Shown here one piece after another: positions 37,099 through 46,058 of a stretch of 64,000 nt of DNA. The first letter of the stretch is position 1; each line of letters begins with the position of its first letter. A model generated the notes under the pieces. That model did not search any database. It worked only from the letters and a program-made list of their open reading frames with translations, and was not told the origin of the DNA. Made by a program: the position numbers and the translations under genes. This DNA comes from JALSHZ01 sp964614535 (GTDB taxonomy: Bacteria > Pseudomonadota > Gammaproteobacteria > UWMA-0217), in contig CAZTOZ010000022.1 in the NCBI GenBank assembly GCA_964614535.1, positions 1 to 64,000 of the forward strand, written 5' to 3'.

Positions 37099-37560
37099 AT
37101 GCTGGCCTATCGCTTGGTCAAGAGACGCTACGCCAGCGATCCGCTCGATCCCGCCGGCGCGCGGCGCTATGGCGGCCGCTGGAACAGCAAGGGGATCGAC
37201 GCCCTCTACGCCGCCGACAGCATCGCCCTCGCCATCCTCGAAATCCTCGTCCACCTGCGCGACGACACTCTGCTCGCCCACTACCTGCTCTGCCGTCTCG
37301 ACATTCCCGACGAGGCCATCATGCGGCTGGCCGACGACGAACTGCCGTCCGACTGGCGACAAAACCCGCCGCCCGCCTCGACGCAGCGCATCGGCGACCA
37401 GTGGCTGGAGCAACATCTGGCCGTCGCCCTGCTGGTGCCCAGCACCGTCGTCCCCCAGCAATACAACCTGCTCATCGACCCCGGACACCCCGACTTTACG
37501 GCCATCGCCGCCGATGCCGCCTGCGAGCCGTTCCCGCTCGATCCCCGACTCGGCTGCTGA
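37099..37560 (+). CDS. RES-domain toxin
   Basis: RES toxins degrade or modify NAD+ and stop growth. The 153-residue protein has the fold features: LAYRLVKRRYA (first conserved Arg), GARRYGGRWNSKGIDALYAADSIALAILEILVHL with the GGRWNSKG loop and the conserved Glu (about residue 48), and a serine-containing AVALLVPSTVVPQQYNLLIDPGH near the end. The domain fills the whole protein and looks intact. It lies second in the pair, after the antitoxin, the usual order. It converges on tsaB with a 30-base gap. Confidence 0.9.
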   Translation: MLAYRLVKRRYASDPLDPAGARRYGGRWNSKGIDALYAADSIALAILEILVHLRDDTLLAHYLLCRLDIPDEAIMRLADDELPSDWRQNPPPASTQRIGDQWLEQHLAVALLVPSTVVPQQYNLLIDPGHPDFTAIAADAACEPFPLDPRLGC

Positions 37561-37590
37561 GCGGGCGCCACCACCCGCCGCCCGGCGCCA

Positions 37591-38271
37591 CTACCGTTGA
37601 TGAGTGACCCGGTTGCGGAGATAGACCGGCAAGGCCTGTTCGGGGGGAACGCACTCGCCACGCCCGAAGGCAACGACGGCCAGCCGGGCGATGGTGGCCG
37701 CATCGGGCAACGCCTCGGGGTCGATGCTGCCCGGCGCGGCGCCGAGCCGCTCGATCAGCGCATCACCACAGGCCCGCCAGCCGCTGCCGGCGCCATGCCA
37801 GCCCGCAGGGTCTTCTAACCGCGGCACCCGCCCGGGCGGCAGCACCTGTTCCGCGCCGTCGAGCGCGGCCAATCCGGCCTCGTCCCGGCGGTAGGCAGCC
37901 CAATAGACCTCCCCCATCCGCGCATCGAGCGCGCAGGCGACCGCTTCGGCCCCCCGTTCGTCGATGGCGGCCTGGGCGATGGCGGCGAGCGTCGAAACCG
38001 GAACGGCCGGCAGGCCGGCGGCCCAGGCCAACCCCTGGGCGGTGGCGGTGGCGATCCGCACCCCGGTGAACGAACCGGGCCCGCGGCCGAAGGCGATGGC
38101 GTCGAGTGCCGTGACGGCCAACCCGGCCTCGTCGAGCACGGCATCGACCATCGGCAGCAACAACTCGGTGTGACGGCGTGGCGCCAGTTCGTGACGGGCG
38201 ATGGTGTCGCCGTCGATCCAGAGCGCGGCGGAGCAGGCTTCGGTGGCGGTGTCGATGGCGAGAATCTTCAT
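37591..38271 (-). CDS. tsaB: tRNA threonylcarbamoyladenosine biosynthesis protein TsaB
   Basis: TsaB is the non-catalytic partner of TsaD in making t6A37 of ANN-decoding tRNAs. The 226-residue protein has the actin-like opening ILAIDTATEACSAALW, HTELLLPMVDAVL and GRGPGSFTGVRIATATAQGLAWA, the segment contacting TsaD. TsaD, TsaC and TsaE are not in the window. It is the last gene of the mrcB-lipoprotein-yoaA-tsaB operon and starts three bases after the yoaA stop; yoaA next to tsaB is also seen in E. coli. Confidence 0.95.
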   Translation of the reverse strand: MKILAIDTATEACSAALWIDGDTIARHELAPRRHTELLLPMVDAVLDEAGLAVTALDAIAFGRGPGSFTGVRIATATAQGLAWAAGLPAVPVSTLAAIAQAAIDERGAEAVACALDARMGEVYWAAYRRDEAGLAALDGAEQVLPPGRVPRLEDPAGWHGAGSGWRACGDALIERLGAAPGSIDPEALPDAATIARLAVVAFGRGECVPPEQALPVYLRNRVTHQR

Positions 38272-38274
38272 CTG

Positions 38275-40221
38275 TCAGGCTTCGAGGTTTTCGAGGAATC
38301 GGATGGCATCGTCGAGATCGCGGGTTCGCGGCATCTTCGGCAGACTGTCGAGAAAGCGCCGGCCGTAGGGCTTGGTGGTGAGGCGCGGATCGCAGAGCAC
38401 CAGCAGACCATGGTCGTCGACACCGCGTATCAGCCGCCCCGCCCCTTGCTTGAGACCGATCACGGCCTGCGGCAGCTGATAGTCCATAAATGGATTGCCA
38501 CCGCGTTTCTTCAGCGCTTCGAGCCGCGCCTCCATCACCGGATCGCCCGGCGAGGCGAACGGCAGCTTGTCGATGATGACACAGGAGAGCGCCGCGCCCC
38601 GCACGTCCACCCCCTCCCAGAAGCCGCTGGTGCCGAGCAGCACTGCATCGCCGGCGGCCCGGAAGCGGTCGATCAAATCCTGCCGGGGCGCCTCCCCCTG
38701 CACCAGCAGCTCCCGTTCGAGGCGGTCCCGCAACAGGGCCTGCGCCTCCCGCAGCGCTCGATGGCTGGTGAACAGCAGAAACACGCCGCCGCTGCCAGCC
38801 CCGATCAGCCGCAACGCCAGCTCACAAACCTTGCCGGTATACCCCGGCTCGAACGGCGGCGGCAGCCCCTCGGGCAGCAGCATCAGCACGTTGTTCTCAT
38901 AGTCGAACGGACTCTCCCACTGGCCGCTGGTGAAATCCTCCAGCCCCAGCCGCCGGGTGAAGTGGCCGAAGTCCCGCCCCACCGCCAGCGTCGCCGAGGT
39001 GAAGATCCAGGCGGCGTCGAACCGCGTCATCTGTTTGCGAAAGGTATCGGCCACGTCGAACGGGGTGTCGTTGAGGACGAAGCCCTGGCGGCTGGTCTCG
39101 AGCCACTGGATCCGCTCCTCCTGCGCCGTCTCCAGCGCCTTGGCCTGGGCCAGCAGCAGCTGGGCGCGGCGAAAGCAGACCTGCAATCCCTGGCTCCTCG
39201 TCGCCGCCGCCTCGAGATTGGCGACCAACGCCTCCAGGGCGTCGTGCAGCGCCCGCCAGGCGGTCTCGACGGAGGCTCGCCGCAGCATCGGCATCCAGGC
39301 GGCCCGGCGCGGCTGCGTGCCCAGCGTGAGGCGAAAGCGGTTGACCGCCACCGGCAGCACATCGGCCGCCTCGATCAGATCGGGCATGTCGGGGGCTTCG
39401 GTCCGGGCCTCGAACAGACTGTCGCGGGCCAGATCCTGTAGCTGCCGGCTCGACAGCGAATCGCCGAAGAAGCGGATCGCCGTCTCCGGCAACTGGTGCG
39501 CCTCATCGATGACGATGGCATCGGCCACCGGCAGCAGCTCGCCAAAGCCGACGTCCTTGAGCGCCAGATCGGCACAGAACAGATGGTGATTGATGACCAC
39601 CAGATCGGCCTCGTGCGCCGCCTTGCGTGCCCGCACGACGAAGCAGTTGCCGTAGTCGGGGCACTCCTGGCCGAGGCAATTCTCCACGGTGGAGGTGACG
39701 CTCGGCCAGATCGGATGATCCTCGGCCACCAGCGGGAAATCGACCCGGTCGCCGGAGTCGGTGACACGGCGCCAGTCGTCCAGTTCCCGCAGCAGGCGGA
39801 AGTCGCGATGGCCTCGCTGGCGCGAGCCCTGCAACGCCTGCTCCAGCCGGTGCAGACAGAGGTAGTTGGCCCGCCCTTTCAGCAGCACCGCCTCGACACG
39901 CAGATCCAGCGCCCCGAGCAACGTCGGCAGATCCTTGCGAAAAAGCTGGTCCTGGAGGTGTTTGGTGCCGGTGGAGACGATCACCTTGCCAGCGGCATGC
40001 AGCGCCGGCACGAGATAGGCAAAGGTCTTGCCGATGCCGGTGCCCGCCTCGGCCACCAGCACCTGGCGTGCATCCAGCGCCTGTTGCACCGCCGCGGCCA
40101 TGGCGAGCTGACCGGCTCGCACGGCATAGCCGGGGATGTGACGGCTCAGCCGCCCCTGTTCACCCAGCAGCGCATCGATGTCGGTGTCCGCGACGTGGTT
40201 GGCGGCCGCCTCCCGGCTCAT
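38275..40221 (-). CDS. yoaA: DinG-family ATP-dependent helicase YoaA
   Basis: YoaA is an XPD-like superfamily 2 helicase with an iron-sulfur cluster, linked to repair of replication damage together with HolC. The 648-residue protein has Walker A EAGTGIGKT (58-66), four probable cluster cysteines C122, C182, C187 and C193, the DEAH box VIDEAHQLPE (about 237-246), and GTSGFWEGVDVRG and QGAGRLIRG in the second domain. The size and the cluster are typical of YoaA. It ends three bases before tsaB and follows the TPR lipoprotein by ten bases. Confidence 0.92.
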   Translation of the reverse strand: MSREAAANHVADTDIDALLGEQGRLSRHIPGYAVRAGQLAMAAAVQQALDARQVLVAEAGTGIGKTFAYLVPALHAAGKVIVSTGTKHLQDQLFRKDLPTLLGALDLRVEAVLLKGRANYLCLHRLEQALQGSRQRGHRDFRLLRELDDWRRVTDSGDRVDFPLVAEDHPIWPSVTSTVENCLGQECPDYGNCFVVRARKAAHEADLVVINHHLFCADLALKDVGFGELLPVADAIVIDEAHQLPETAIRFFGDSLSSRQLQDLARDSLFEARTEAPDMPDLIEAADVLPVAVNRFRLTLGTQPRRAAWMPMLRRASVETAWRALHDALEALVANLEAAATRSQGLQVCFRRAQLLLAQAKALETAQEERIQWLETSRQGFVLNDTPFDVADTFRKQMTRFDAAWIFTSATLAVGRDFGHFTRRLGLEDFTSGQWESPFDYENNVLMLLPEGLPPPFEPGYTGKVCELALRLIGAGSGGVFLLFTSHRALREAQALLRDRLERELLVQGEAPRQDLIDRFRAAGDAVLLGTSGFWEGVDVRGAALSCVIIDKLPFASPGDPVMEARLEALKKRGGNPFMDYQLPQAVIGLKQGAGRLIRGVDDHGLLVLCDPRLTTKPYGRRFLDSLPKMPRTRDLDDAIRFLENLEA

Positions 40222-40231
40222 CGCAGGCTGC

Positions 40232-40867
40232 TCAGCGCCCGAAGCCGGTGGTGTATTGCAGCATCTTGTCCAGCGCGCGCCGGGCCCCGGCCTCGTCCCC
40301 GCGGGCGCGGCGCGCCTCGGCGACGATCTTCCAGTTGTCGGCGATCATCCCGGGCCGGCCACGGGCCAGCGCAATGGCTTTCTTCGCCATCGACTCGGCC
40401 TGCCCGTAACGCCCCTGCTGCAGCCGGATGCGGGCCAGCCTCTGCCACAGCGCCGCATCCTTCGGCGCAATCCGCAGGCCCCGCTCGACGCTGGCGGCGG
40501 CGCGGTCGAGCTGCCCGCTGGCGGCAAGGTCGTCGGCCCGGGCCAGCAGGCTGACCACCACTGGATTGTCCGACGCGGGCCGGGCCGGCTCATCGACCGG
40601 CGCCTCGGCCGCTGCCGTGGAGGTCGGCGGCATCGGCTCCGGCTGCGGCAACGCCTGTGGACGTAGCACTTCGCCCCGCTCCAGCGGCATCGTCTGCACC
40701 TCCGGTTCCGGCTCGGCCCGGTCCGGCGGCGGCGATGGACGCACCGGCGGCTCGGCCGGCCCCGGCCGGGGAATGCGGGTCTGCGTCGCCGTCGGCCCCG
40801 CACAGCCGGCGAGCACCGCCAGCACCAGCAGCAACGCCATCATCGCTCTCAACGTAAGGTTCCCCAT
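40232..40867 (-). CDS. TPR lipoprotein
   Basis: The 211-residue protein has a lipoprotein signal with lipobox LAGC (C22 lipidated), a long Pro/Glu-rich spacer (about 25-95), and two or three TPR-like repeats at the C-terminus: LLARADDLAASGQLDRAAASVERGLRIAPKDAALWQRLARIRLQQGRYGQAESMAKKAIAL. It is probably outer-membrane anchored and binds a partner through the TPRs. Its ATG lies 19 bases inside the end of mrcB; an internal ATG at 40843 is a possible later start. The overlap with mrcB suggests an accessory role for the synthase, like LpoB, but it does not resemble LpoB. Confidence 0.8.
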   Translation of the reverse strand: MGNLTLRAMMALLLVLAVLAGCAGPTATQTRIPRPGPAEPPVRPSPPPDRAEPEPEVQTMPLERGEVLRPQALPQPEPMPPTSTAAAEAPVDEPARPASDNPVVVSLLARADDLAASGQLDRAAASVERGLRIAPKDAALWQRLARIRLQQGRYGQAESMAKKAIALARGRPGMIADNWKIVAEARRARGDEAGARRALDKMLQYTTGFGR

Positions 40868-43242
40868 GTTCTCTTGCCACCTCGCGGTATCGCGGTATTG
40901 GTCGTGGTCGTACTGAAGACGCGGCGGTTGCCGGCCGCCGGCGCCGCCTCCTCCGGCACCGGCTCCAGCGCGTCACAATCCAGCCGGGGCGGCAGCACCG
41001 AACCAGGCAGAAACGGCAGCCAGACGCCATCGCCACACTGGCCGTCGGTCAACAGACCACGTTCGATATCAGCCATGGCCCATTGTACGTCATCGGGTTC
41101 CACCGGCGTGAGTGGCGCGCTATCGAGCTTGCCGATGGCCGCCGCCCAGAGCCGCAACGCCCCGGAGGATCCGGTCAGCCCGGTGGATCGGTTGTCGTCG
41201 CGGCCGACCCACGCCACCGCCACGTGCTCGCCGGTGAAGCCGGCAAACCAGCTGTCGCGCAGATCGTTGGTGGTGCCGGTCTTGCCCGCCACCGTCAGCG
41301 TCGGTGGCAGCAGCCACTGCAAGGCCCGCGCCGTGCCACGCTCGGTCACCTGCTGCAACGCCGTGGTGAGCAGGAACACCGGCTCCGGCGGCACCACCTG
41401 CTCCACCTCCAGCGGGTAACGCTGCAGCGTCTCCCCCTGCTGATCGACGACGGCGAGAATCGCCCGCAGCGGCGTGCGGTAGCCGTTGGCGGCAATGGTC
41501 TGATACATCTGCAACGCCTCCACGGGAGGAACCTCCAGCGCGCCCAGCAACATCGACGGATAGGGATTGATGCGGGCGCCGATGCCGAGCCGGCGCAACG
41601 TCCGCACCACGTTGTCGATGCCCAGCTGCAAGCCGAGGCGCACCGTGGCGATGTTGTAGGAGTGAACCAGCGCGCTGATCAGGGTGACGTTCTCGTGGTA
41701 GGCGTGATCGTAGTTGCCTGGCGCCCACTGGTCGCCATTGGGCAACTCCAGCACCAGTTCGGAGTCGTCCAGCGGCGTCAACAGGTTGTAGAGCCGCGGC
41801 TGGGCCAACGCGGTGAGGTAGATGGCCGGCTTGACCATCGAGCCGATCGGTCGCTTCATGTCCAGCGTGCGGTTGAACCCGGCATAGCGTGGATCACGCC
41901 CGCCCACCGAGGCCAGCACCTCGCCCTGATCGACCGACGCCACCATCATCGCCGCCTGCAGGCTGCCGGATTCCAGGCCACGATCCTTTTCGATCTTCGC
42001 CAGCCGTTCGACCACCGCCTGCTCGGTGCGGAACTGGATCTCCGGGTCCAGCGTGGTGAACACCACCAGCCCTTCGCTCTGCAGATCCTCATCGCGATAG
42101 TCTCGACGCAGCTGGCGCCGCACCAGGTCGAGAAAGGCCGGGTAGCGGGTGACGCTGGACGGCGCCTTGCGGGTGACACCCAGCGGCCGGTTCGTCAGGA
42201 TCTCCGCGGCCTCGGGATCGAGGTCGCCATCACGCACCAACACCTGGATGACGATGTCGCGCCGCGCGCGGGCGCGTTGGGGGTGGCGGCGCGGATCGAA
42301 GTAGGAGGCGCCCTTGGCCATTCCCACCAACAGCAGAATCTGCTCAGGCGCCAGCTCCGACAGGGCGCGCTGAAAGTAGAACTGGCTGGCCAGCCCAAAA
42401 CCGTGCACCGCCCGGGCACCATCCTGGCCGAGATAGATCTCGTTGAGATAGGCCTCGAGAATCTCGTCCTTGTCGTAGTGCCACTCCAGCAGCAGCGCCA
42501 TCACCGCTTCGTTGAGCTTGCGGATCAAGGTCTTCTCGTTGGAGAGAAAGAAGTTCTTCACCAGCTGCTGGGTCAACGTGCTGCCGCCCTGCACGGTGCG
42601 CCCGGCCCGCAGGTTGGCGATCATGGCGCGAACGATCGAGGTGGGACGCACGCCATGATGCTCGTAGAAGGCCTTGTCCTCGACCTTCAGCAGCGCCTTC
42701 ACCAGCAACGGCGGCACCTCCTCCAGCTTGACCAGCAGGCGGTCCTCGTTGTGGCGCGGATAGATATTGGCGATGCGTACCGGCTCCAGCCGGTAGAGCG
42801 CCAGTGCCTTGCCATCGGCGTCCTCCAGCGCGGTGATCCGGCCATCGCCCAGGCGGATGCGGATGCGTCGCGCCGGCCGTTGTTCGTCGGGAAAGGTAAA
42901 GCTGCGGGTATAGATCTCGAACCGTCCGCCCCGCTGGCGGTATTCCCCCGGCTTGCGCACCGCATGCACTTCGAGATAGCCGAGCCATTCCAGCTGCCGC
43001 TTCAGCGCCGCTGGCGTCAGCGCCCGCCCGGGATAGAGCTCGGTGGGCCGCGCATAGACCCGCGCCGGCAGCGCCCAGCGATTGCCCTCGAAACGGCTGG
43101 TGACGGTCTTGTCCAGCTTCCACACCCAAGGCACGCCGACCACCAGCCCCAGCAGCAGCGCAATCAGCGCCAGCCACAGCAGCAGGCGCCGGAACGAGAA
43201 CCGGCGGCGACGGCGGGGGGATGTCTTGCGGGATTGACTCAT
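40849..43242 (-). CDS. mrcB: Penicillin-binding protein 1B (bifunctional PBP)
   Basis: PBP1b polymerises and cross-links peptidoglycan. The 797-residue protein has a short cytoplasmic basic tail, one membrane segment (about 18-36), a UB2H-like part, a GT51 domain with VEDKAFYEHHGVRPTSIVRA and GGSTLTQQLVKNFFLS, and a transpeptidase domain with the nucleophile Ser in GSMVKP, the SYN-type motif SYN in HSYNIATVRLG, and KTGTTND. The C-terminus is Pro-rich. It is the first gene of the operon with the TPR lipoprotein, yoaA and tsaB, and diverges from the kinase/ATPase gene. Confidence 0.96.
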   Translation of the reverse strand: MSQSRKTSPRRRRRFSFRRLLLWLALIALLLGLVVGVPWVWKLDKTVTSRFEGNRWALPARVYARPTELYPGRALTPAALKRQLEWLGYLEVHAVRKPGEYRQRGGRFEIYTRSFTFPDEQRPARRIRIRLGDGRITALEDADGKALALYRLEPVRIANIYPRHNEDRLLVKLEEVPPLLVKALLKVEDKAFYEHHGVRPTSIVRAMIANLRAGRTVQGGSTLTQQLVKNFFLSNEKTLIRKLNEAVMALLLEWHYDKDEILEAYLNEIYLGQDGARAVHGFGLASQFYFQRALSELAPEQILLLVGMAKGASYFDPRRHPQRARARRDIVIQVLVRDGDLDPEAAEILTNRPLGVTRKAPSSVTRYPAFLDLVRRQLRRDYRDEDLQSEGLVVFTTLDPEIQFRTEQAVVERLAKIEKDRGLESGSLQAAMMVASVDQGEVLASVGGRDPRYAGFNRTLDMKRPIGSMVKPAIYLTALAQPRLYNLLTPLDDSELVLELPNGDQWAPGNYDHAYHENVTLISALVHSYNIATVRLGLQLGIDNVVRTLRRLGIGARINPYPSMLLGALEVPPVEALQMYQTIAANGYRTPLRAILAVVDQQGETLQRYPLEVEQVVPPEPVFLLTTALQQVTERGTARALQWLLPPTLTVAGKTGTTNDLRDSWFAGFTGEHVAVAWVGRDDNRSTGLTGSSGALRLWAAAIGKLDSAPLTPVEPDDVQWAMADIERGLLTDGQCGDGVWLPFLPGSVLPPRLDCDALEPVPEEAAPAAGNRRVFSTTTTNTAIPRGGKRTWGTLR

Positions 43243-43268
43243 GGGGCCGGATACGAAGCGGCGCGCTT

Positions 43269-43297
43269 TTGAGCGCCTGTGGGGAGTAGTCTATCAT
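43269..43297 (+). promoter_or_regulatory. Sigma-70-type promoter
   Basis: TTGAGC (43269-43274) and TATCAT (43292-43297) are 17 bases apart, upstream of the kinase/ATPase gene. Confidence 0.5.
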
Positions 43298-43384
43298 TGC
43301 CCGCGCGACCGGCCGGGCGGACACCGGCATCGTTCATCGGATTCACAGGGCCGCCATCGGCCAATCAACAAGGGCGACATCATA

Positions 43385-44953
43385 ATGGAGATCTCCAACC
43401 TCGAACAGCACGGACGACTGGTCCGGGCGCTGATGGAACAGAAACCCTTCCCCCACGCCGGCGACGACGTCGAGCTGCTGGAGACCCACATCTCGTCGGT
43501 GCTGCTGGCCGGCGACTACGCCTACAAGATCAAGAAACCGCTCGATTTCGGTTTTCTCAACTTCCTCTCACTGGCCGACCGCCGACACTTTTGCGAGGAG
43601 GAGATCCGCCTCAACCGCCGTCTGGCACCGCAGATCTACCTGGAGGCGGTGCCGATCACCGGCAGCCTCGACACCCCCCGGCTCGACGGCGACGGCGCGC
43701 CGATCGAATATGCGGTCAAGATGCGGCGTTTCGACCAGAGCCGATTGCTCGACAGGCTGCTGGCCGCCGGTGCGCTGGGCAACGACATCATCGACGCCAT
43801 CGCCGACATCGTCGCCGACTTTCATGCCGGCGCGGCGATCGCCGGCGACGACAGCCCGCTGGGCACGCCCGAGTCGGTGTGGGCACCGGTGGCCCAGAAC
43901 TTCGAACAGATCCGCCCCCTGCTGAGCGACCCCGCCCAACTGGATCAGCTCGACCGGCTGGAGGCGTGGTCCGAGGGCGAATACCGCCGCATCGAACCGC
44001 TGCTGGCACGGCGCAAGGCCGGCGGCTTCATCCGTGAATGCCACGGTGACATGCATCTGGGCAATATCACCTTGGTCGATGGCGAGGTGGTGATCTTCGA
44101 CGGCATCGAATTCAACGACGAGTTCCGCTGGATCGACGTCATCAGCGAGATGGCGTTTCTGACGATGGACCTGACCGACCGGGGCCAGCCGGCGATGGCA
44201 CAACGGCTGATGAACCGCTACATCGAAAACACCGGGGACTACGACGGCCTGGCCCTGTTGCGCTTCTACCAGGTCTATCGCGCGCTGGTACGCGCCAAGA
44301 TCGCCGGTTTCCGGCTGGCGCAGACGCTCTCCGACGAAGAACGCGCCGAGGTCAGCGCCGCCTACCAGAGTTACAGCGATCTGGCCGAATCGTTCACCGC
44401 CGGAACGACGCCCCGGATCGTGCTGATGCGCGGCGTCTCCGCCAGCGGCAAGAGCTGGCTCAGCCAGGCACTGCTCGAAAAGAGCGGCGCCTACCGCATC
44501 CGCTCCGACCGCGAGCGTAAGCGGCTGTTCGCCGGCCAGGCGGCGGCCGGGGAACTCAACGCCGGCCTCTATGCGCCGGCGCTGACGGAGAAAACCTACG
44601 ACCGGCTGCTGACCCTGACGCACACCGTCACCGATGCCGGCTACCCCGTCGTCGTCGATGCCACTTTTCTGCGGCAGGCACAGATCGCGCCGTTTGCCCG
44701 TTTCGCCCGTGACGCGGGCATCCCGCTCACCGTAATCACCACCACCGCCGACCGCGAGGTGCTGGAAGCCCGGCTGCAACAGCGCCGGCGGGAGAAGGAC
44801 AACATCTCCGACGCCGACCGCGACGTCCTCCAGCACCAACTCTCCCAGATCGAGCCCGTACCCGACGACCTCCACGCCATCGACGTCGATACCGGCGAAC
44901 CGATCGACATCGACGCGCTGGTGGCCCGAATCGACGAGGGATCCTCCCGATGA
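43385..44953 (+). CDS. Fused aminoglycoside-phosphotransferase-like kinase and AAA ATPase
   Basis: The 522-residue protein joins two nucleotide-binding domains. The N-terminal part (about 1-335) is APH-like, with YKIKKPLDFGFLNF, the catalytic loop HGDMHLGNITL and the metal motif FDGIEFND. The C-terminal part (about 345-520) is a P-loop kinase with GVSASGKSWLSQAL, Walker-B-like VVDATFL and a lid EARLQQRRREKDNISDAD. The second part resembles small-molecule kinases such as gluconate or Zeta-type kinases. The fused family is widespread but its substrate is unknown. ATG 43385 is used; the next gene overlaps by ATGA. Confidence 0.85.
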   Translation: MEISNLEQHGRLVRALMEQKPFPHAGDDVELLETHISSVLLAGDYAYKIKKPLDFGFLNFLSLADRRHFCEEEIRLNRRLAPQIYLEAVPITGSLDTPRLDGDGAPIEYAVKMRRFDQSRLLDRLLAAGALGNDIIDAIADIVADFHAGAAIAGDDSPLGTPESVWAPVAQNFEQIRPLLSDPAQLDQLDRLEAWSEGEYRRIEPLLARRKAGGFIRECHGDMHLGNITLVDGEVVIFDGIEFNDEFRWIDVISEMAFLTMDLTDRGQPAMAQRLMNRYIENTGDYDGLALLRFYQVYRALVRAKIAGFRLAQTLSDEERAEVSAAYQSYSDLAESFTAGTTPRIVLMRGVSASGKSWLSQALLEKSGAYRIRSDRERKRLFAGQAAAGELNAGLYAPALTEKTYDRLLTLTHTVTDAGYPVVVDATFLRQAQIAPFARFARDAGIPLTVITTTADREVLEARLQQRRREKDNISDADRDVLQHQLSQIEPVPDDLHAIDVDTGEPIDIDALVARIDEGSSR

Positions 44954-45744
44954 TGCCACGCACCGCCACCCTGCTGCTCGTCCTGACCGCCACAACCGCG
45001 AGCGCCGACACCGTCATCCATTTCAAGACCAACGCCCCCGGCTCCCCCGAGCAAATGGCGATCAAGGGCGACAAGGTGCTGATCCTGTCACCACAGCGCG
45101 AAGGCCGCTTCGTCATGGACACCGCCACCGAAACCGTCACCATGATCGACGATCGGGAAAAGCGTTATTTTCAGATCGACAGCCAAACCGTCGAGCAGAC
45201 CACCGGCATGGTGGAGATGATGCGCCAGGCCATGCTCGCCCAACTGAAGAACCTGCCACCCGAACAGCGGAAAATGATGGAAGAACGCCTCGGCATCACC
45301 CCCGAAGCCACGCCCCCGCTACCGACGATCGAAATCAGACCGACCACGAGCAAGATCAAGGTCAATGGCGTCCCCTGCACCCTCACCGACATCGTCACCG
45401 ACCGGCGCAAGACCGCCGAAGCCTGCGTCGCCACCCCGAAGGCCGCCGGCATCAGCGACACCGACTACGCCACGATGCAGAAAATGTTTCGCATCTCGCG
45501 CAAACTCGCAGAAAAAACCCGCCACATGACCGGTCCCGCCGCCGGAGAATTCGCCCAATCCCTCGCCCCCGAACTCGACGGCTTCCCGATGGAGGTCAAA
45601 GACCTCACCAACGGCAATCACGTCATCGTCAGCAAGATCGAAACCAGAAAACTGAAAACCAGCGACTTCCTGCCCGGCGCCGGCTACCAGAAAATCAATC
45701 CGCTGCAGGAAATGCAACGATTGATGGGTGACGGGAAGAGATAG
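44950..45744 (+). CDS. Exported protein of unknown function
   Basis: The 264-residue protein starts with a signal peptide (1-19, ending ASA). The mature part has a strand-rich N-half, VIHFKTNAPGSPEQMAIKGDKVLILSP and VTMIDDREKRYFQID, similar to DUF4412-type domains. A methionine-rich helix (MVEMMRQAMLAQLKNLPPEQRKMMEERLG) and a helical C-half follow. Two cysteines (in GVPCTLTD and AEACVATP) could form a disulfide. Function is unknown. It is translated together with the kinase fusion through the ATGA overlap. Confidence 0.75.
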   Translation: MMPRTATLLLVLTATTASADTVIHFKTNAPGSPEQMAIKGDKVLILSPQREGRFVMDTATETVTMIDDREKRYFQIDSQTVEQTTGMVEMMRQAMLAQLKNLPPEQRKMMEERLGITPEATPPLPTIEIRPTTSKIKVNGVPCTLTDIVTDRRKTAEACVATPKAAGISDTDYATMQKMFRISRKLAEKTRHMTGPAAGEFAQSLAPELDGFPMEVKDLTNGNHVIVSKIETRKLKTSDFLPGAGYQKINPLQEMQRLMGDGKR

Positions 45745-46047
45745 CGGCCCAAGACATGGCGGCAACCCCGGTCATACCAACCGTCGCCAGCACGGCAATA
45801 CCGCCGACCTGCCGTCACCCCGGCACGCCACTGCGCTGACACCACTCCCCGCCACAGGTGCCAGCAAAGAGCGGCACGGGAGCGGCTTTCGATTGCATCG
45901 CGATTTTTCGACGAGAAAACACAGGATTCCCACCCGGCGCGAGCGGCAGAGAAGAACGCTGCGATCGACGAGGCGCAAAACCGGTACCACCGACGATGCC
46001 ACGAAACCACGGAATGTCGGGCAGCTTACGCCATGCCGACCCACGGC
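45745..46047. other. Intergenic region between convergent genes
   Basis: The 303 bases hold no gene. The right half is copy B of the dispersed repeat; the left half shows no clear element or terminator. Confidence 0.55.
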
Positions 46048-46058
46048 TCACAACACCA
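45902..46058 (+). repeat. Dispersed intergenic repeat, copy B
   Basis: This copy aligns with 117-274 in the same orientation, beginning TTTTTCGACGAG and best conserved from GCGATCGACGAGGCGC (45961) onward. It runs past the yejF stop (46048-46050), so the last few codons of yejF appear to come from the repeat. Confidence 0.6.

Noticed and set aside
41083..43272. 729-codon frame opposite mrcB
   Set aside because: Antisense shadow of mrcB rich in Gln, His and Arg.
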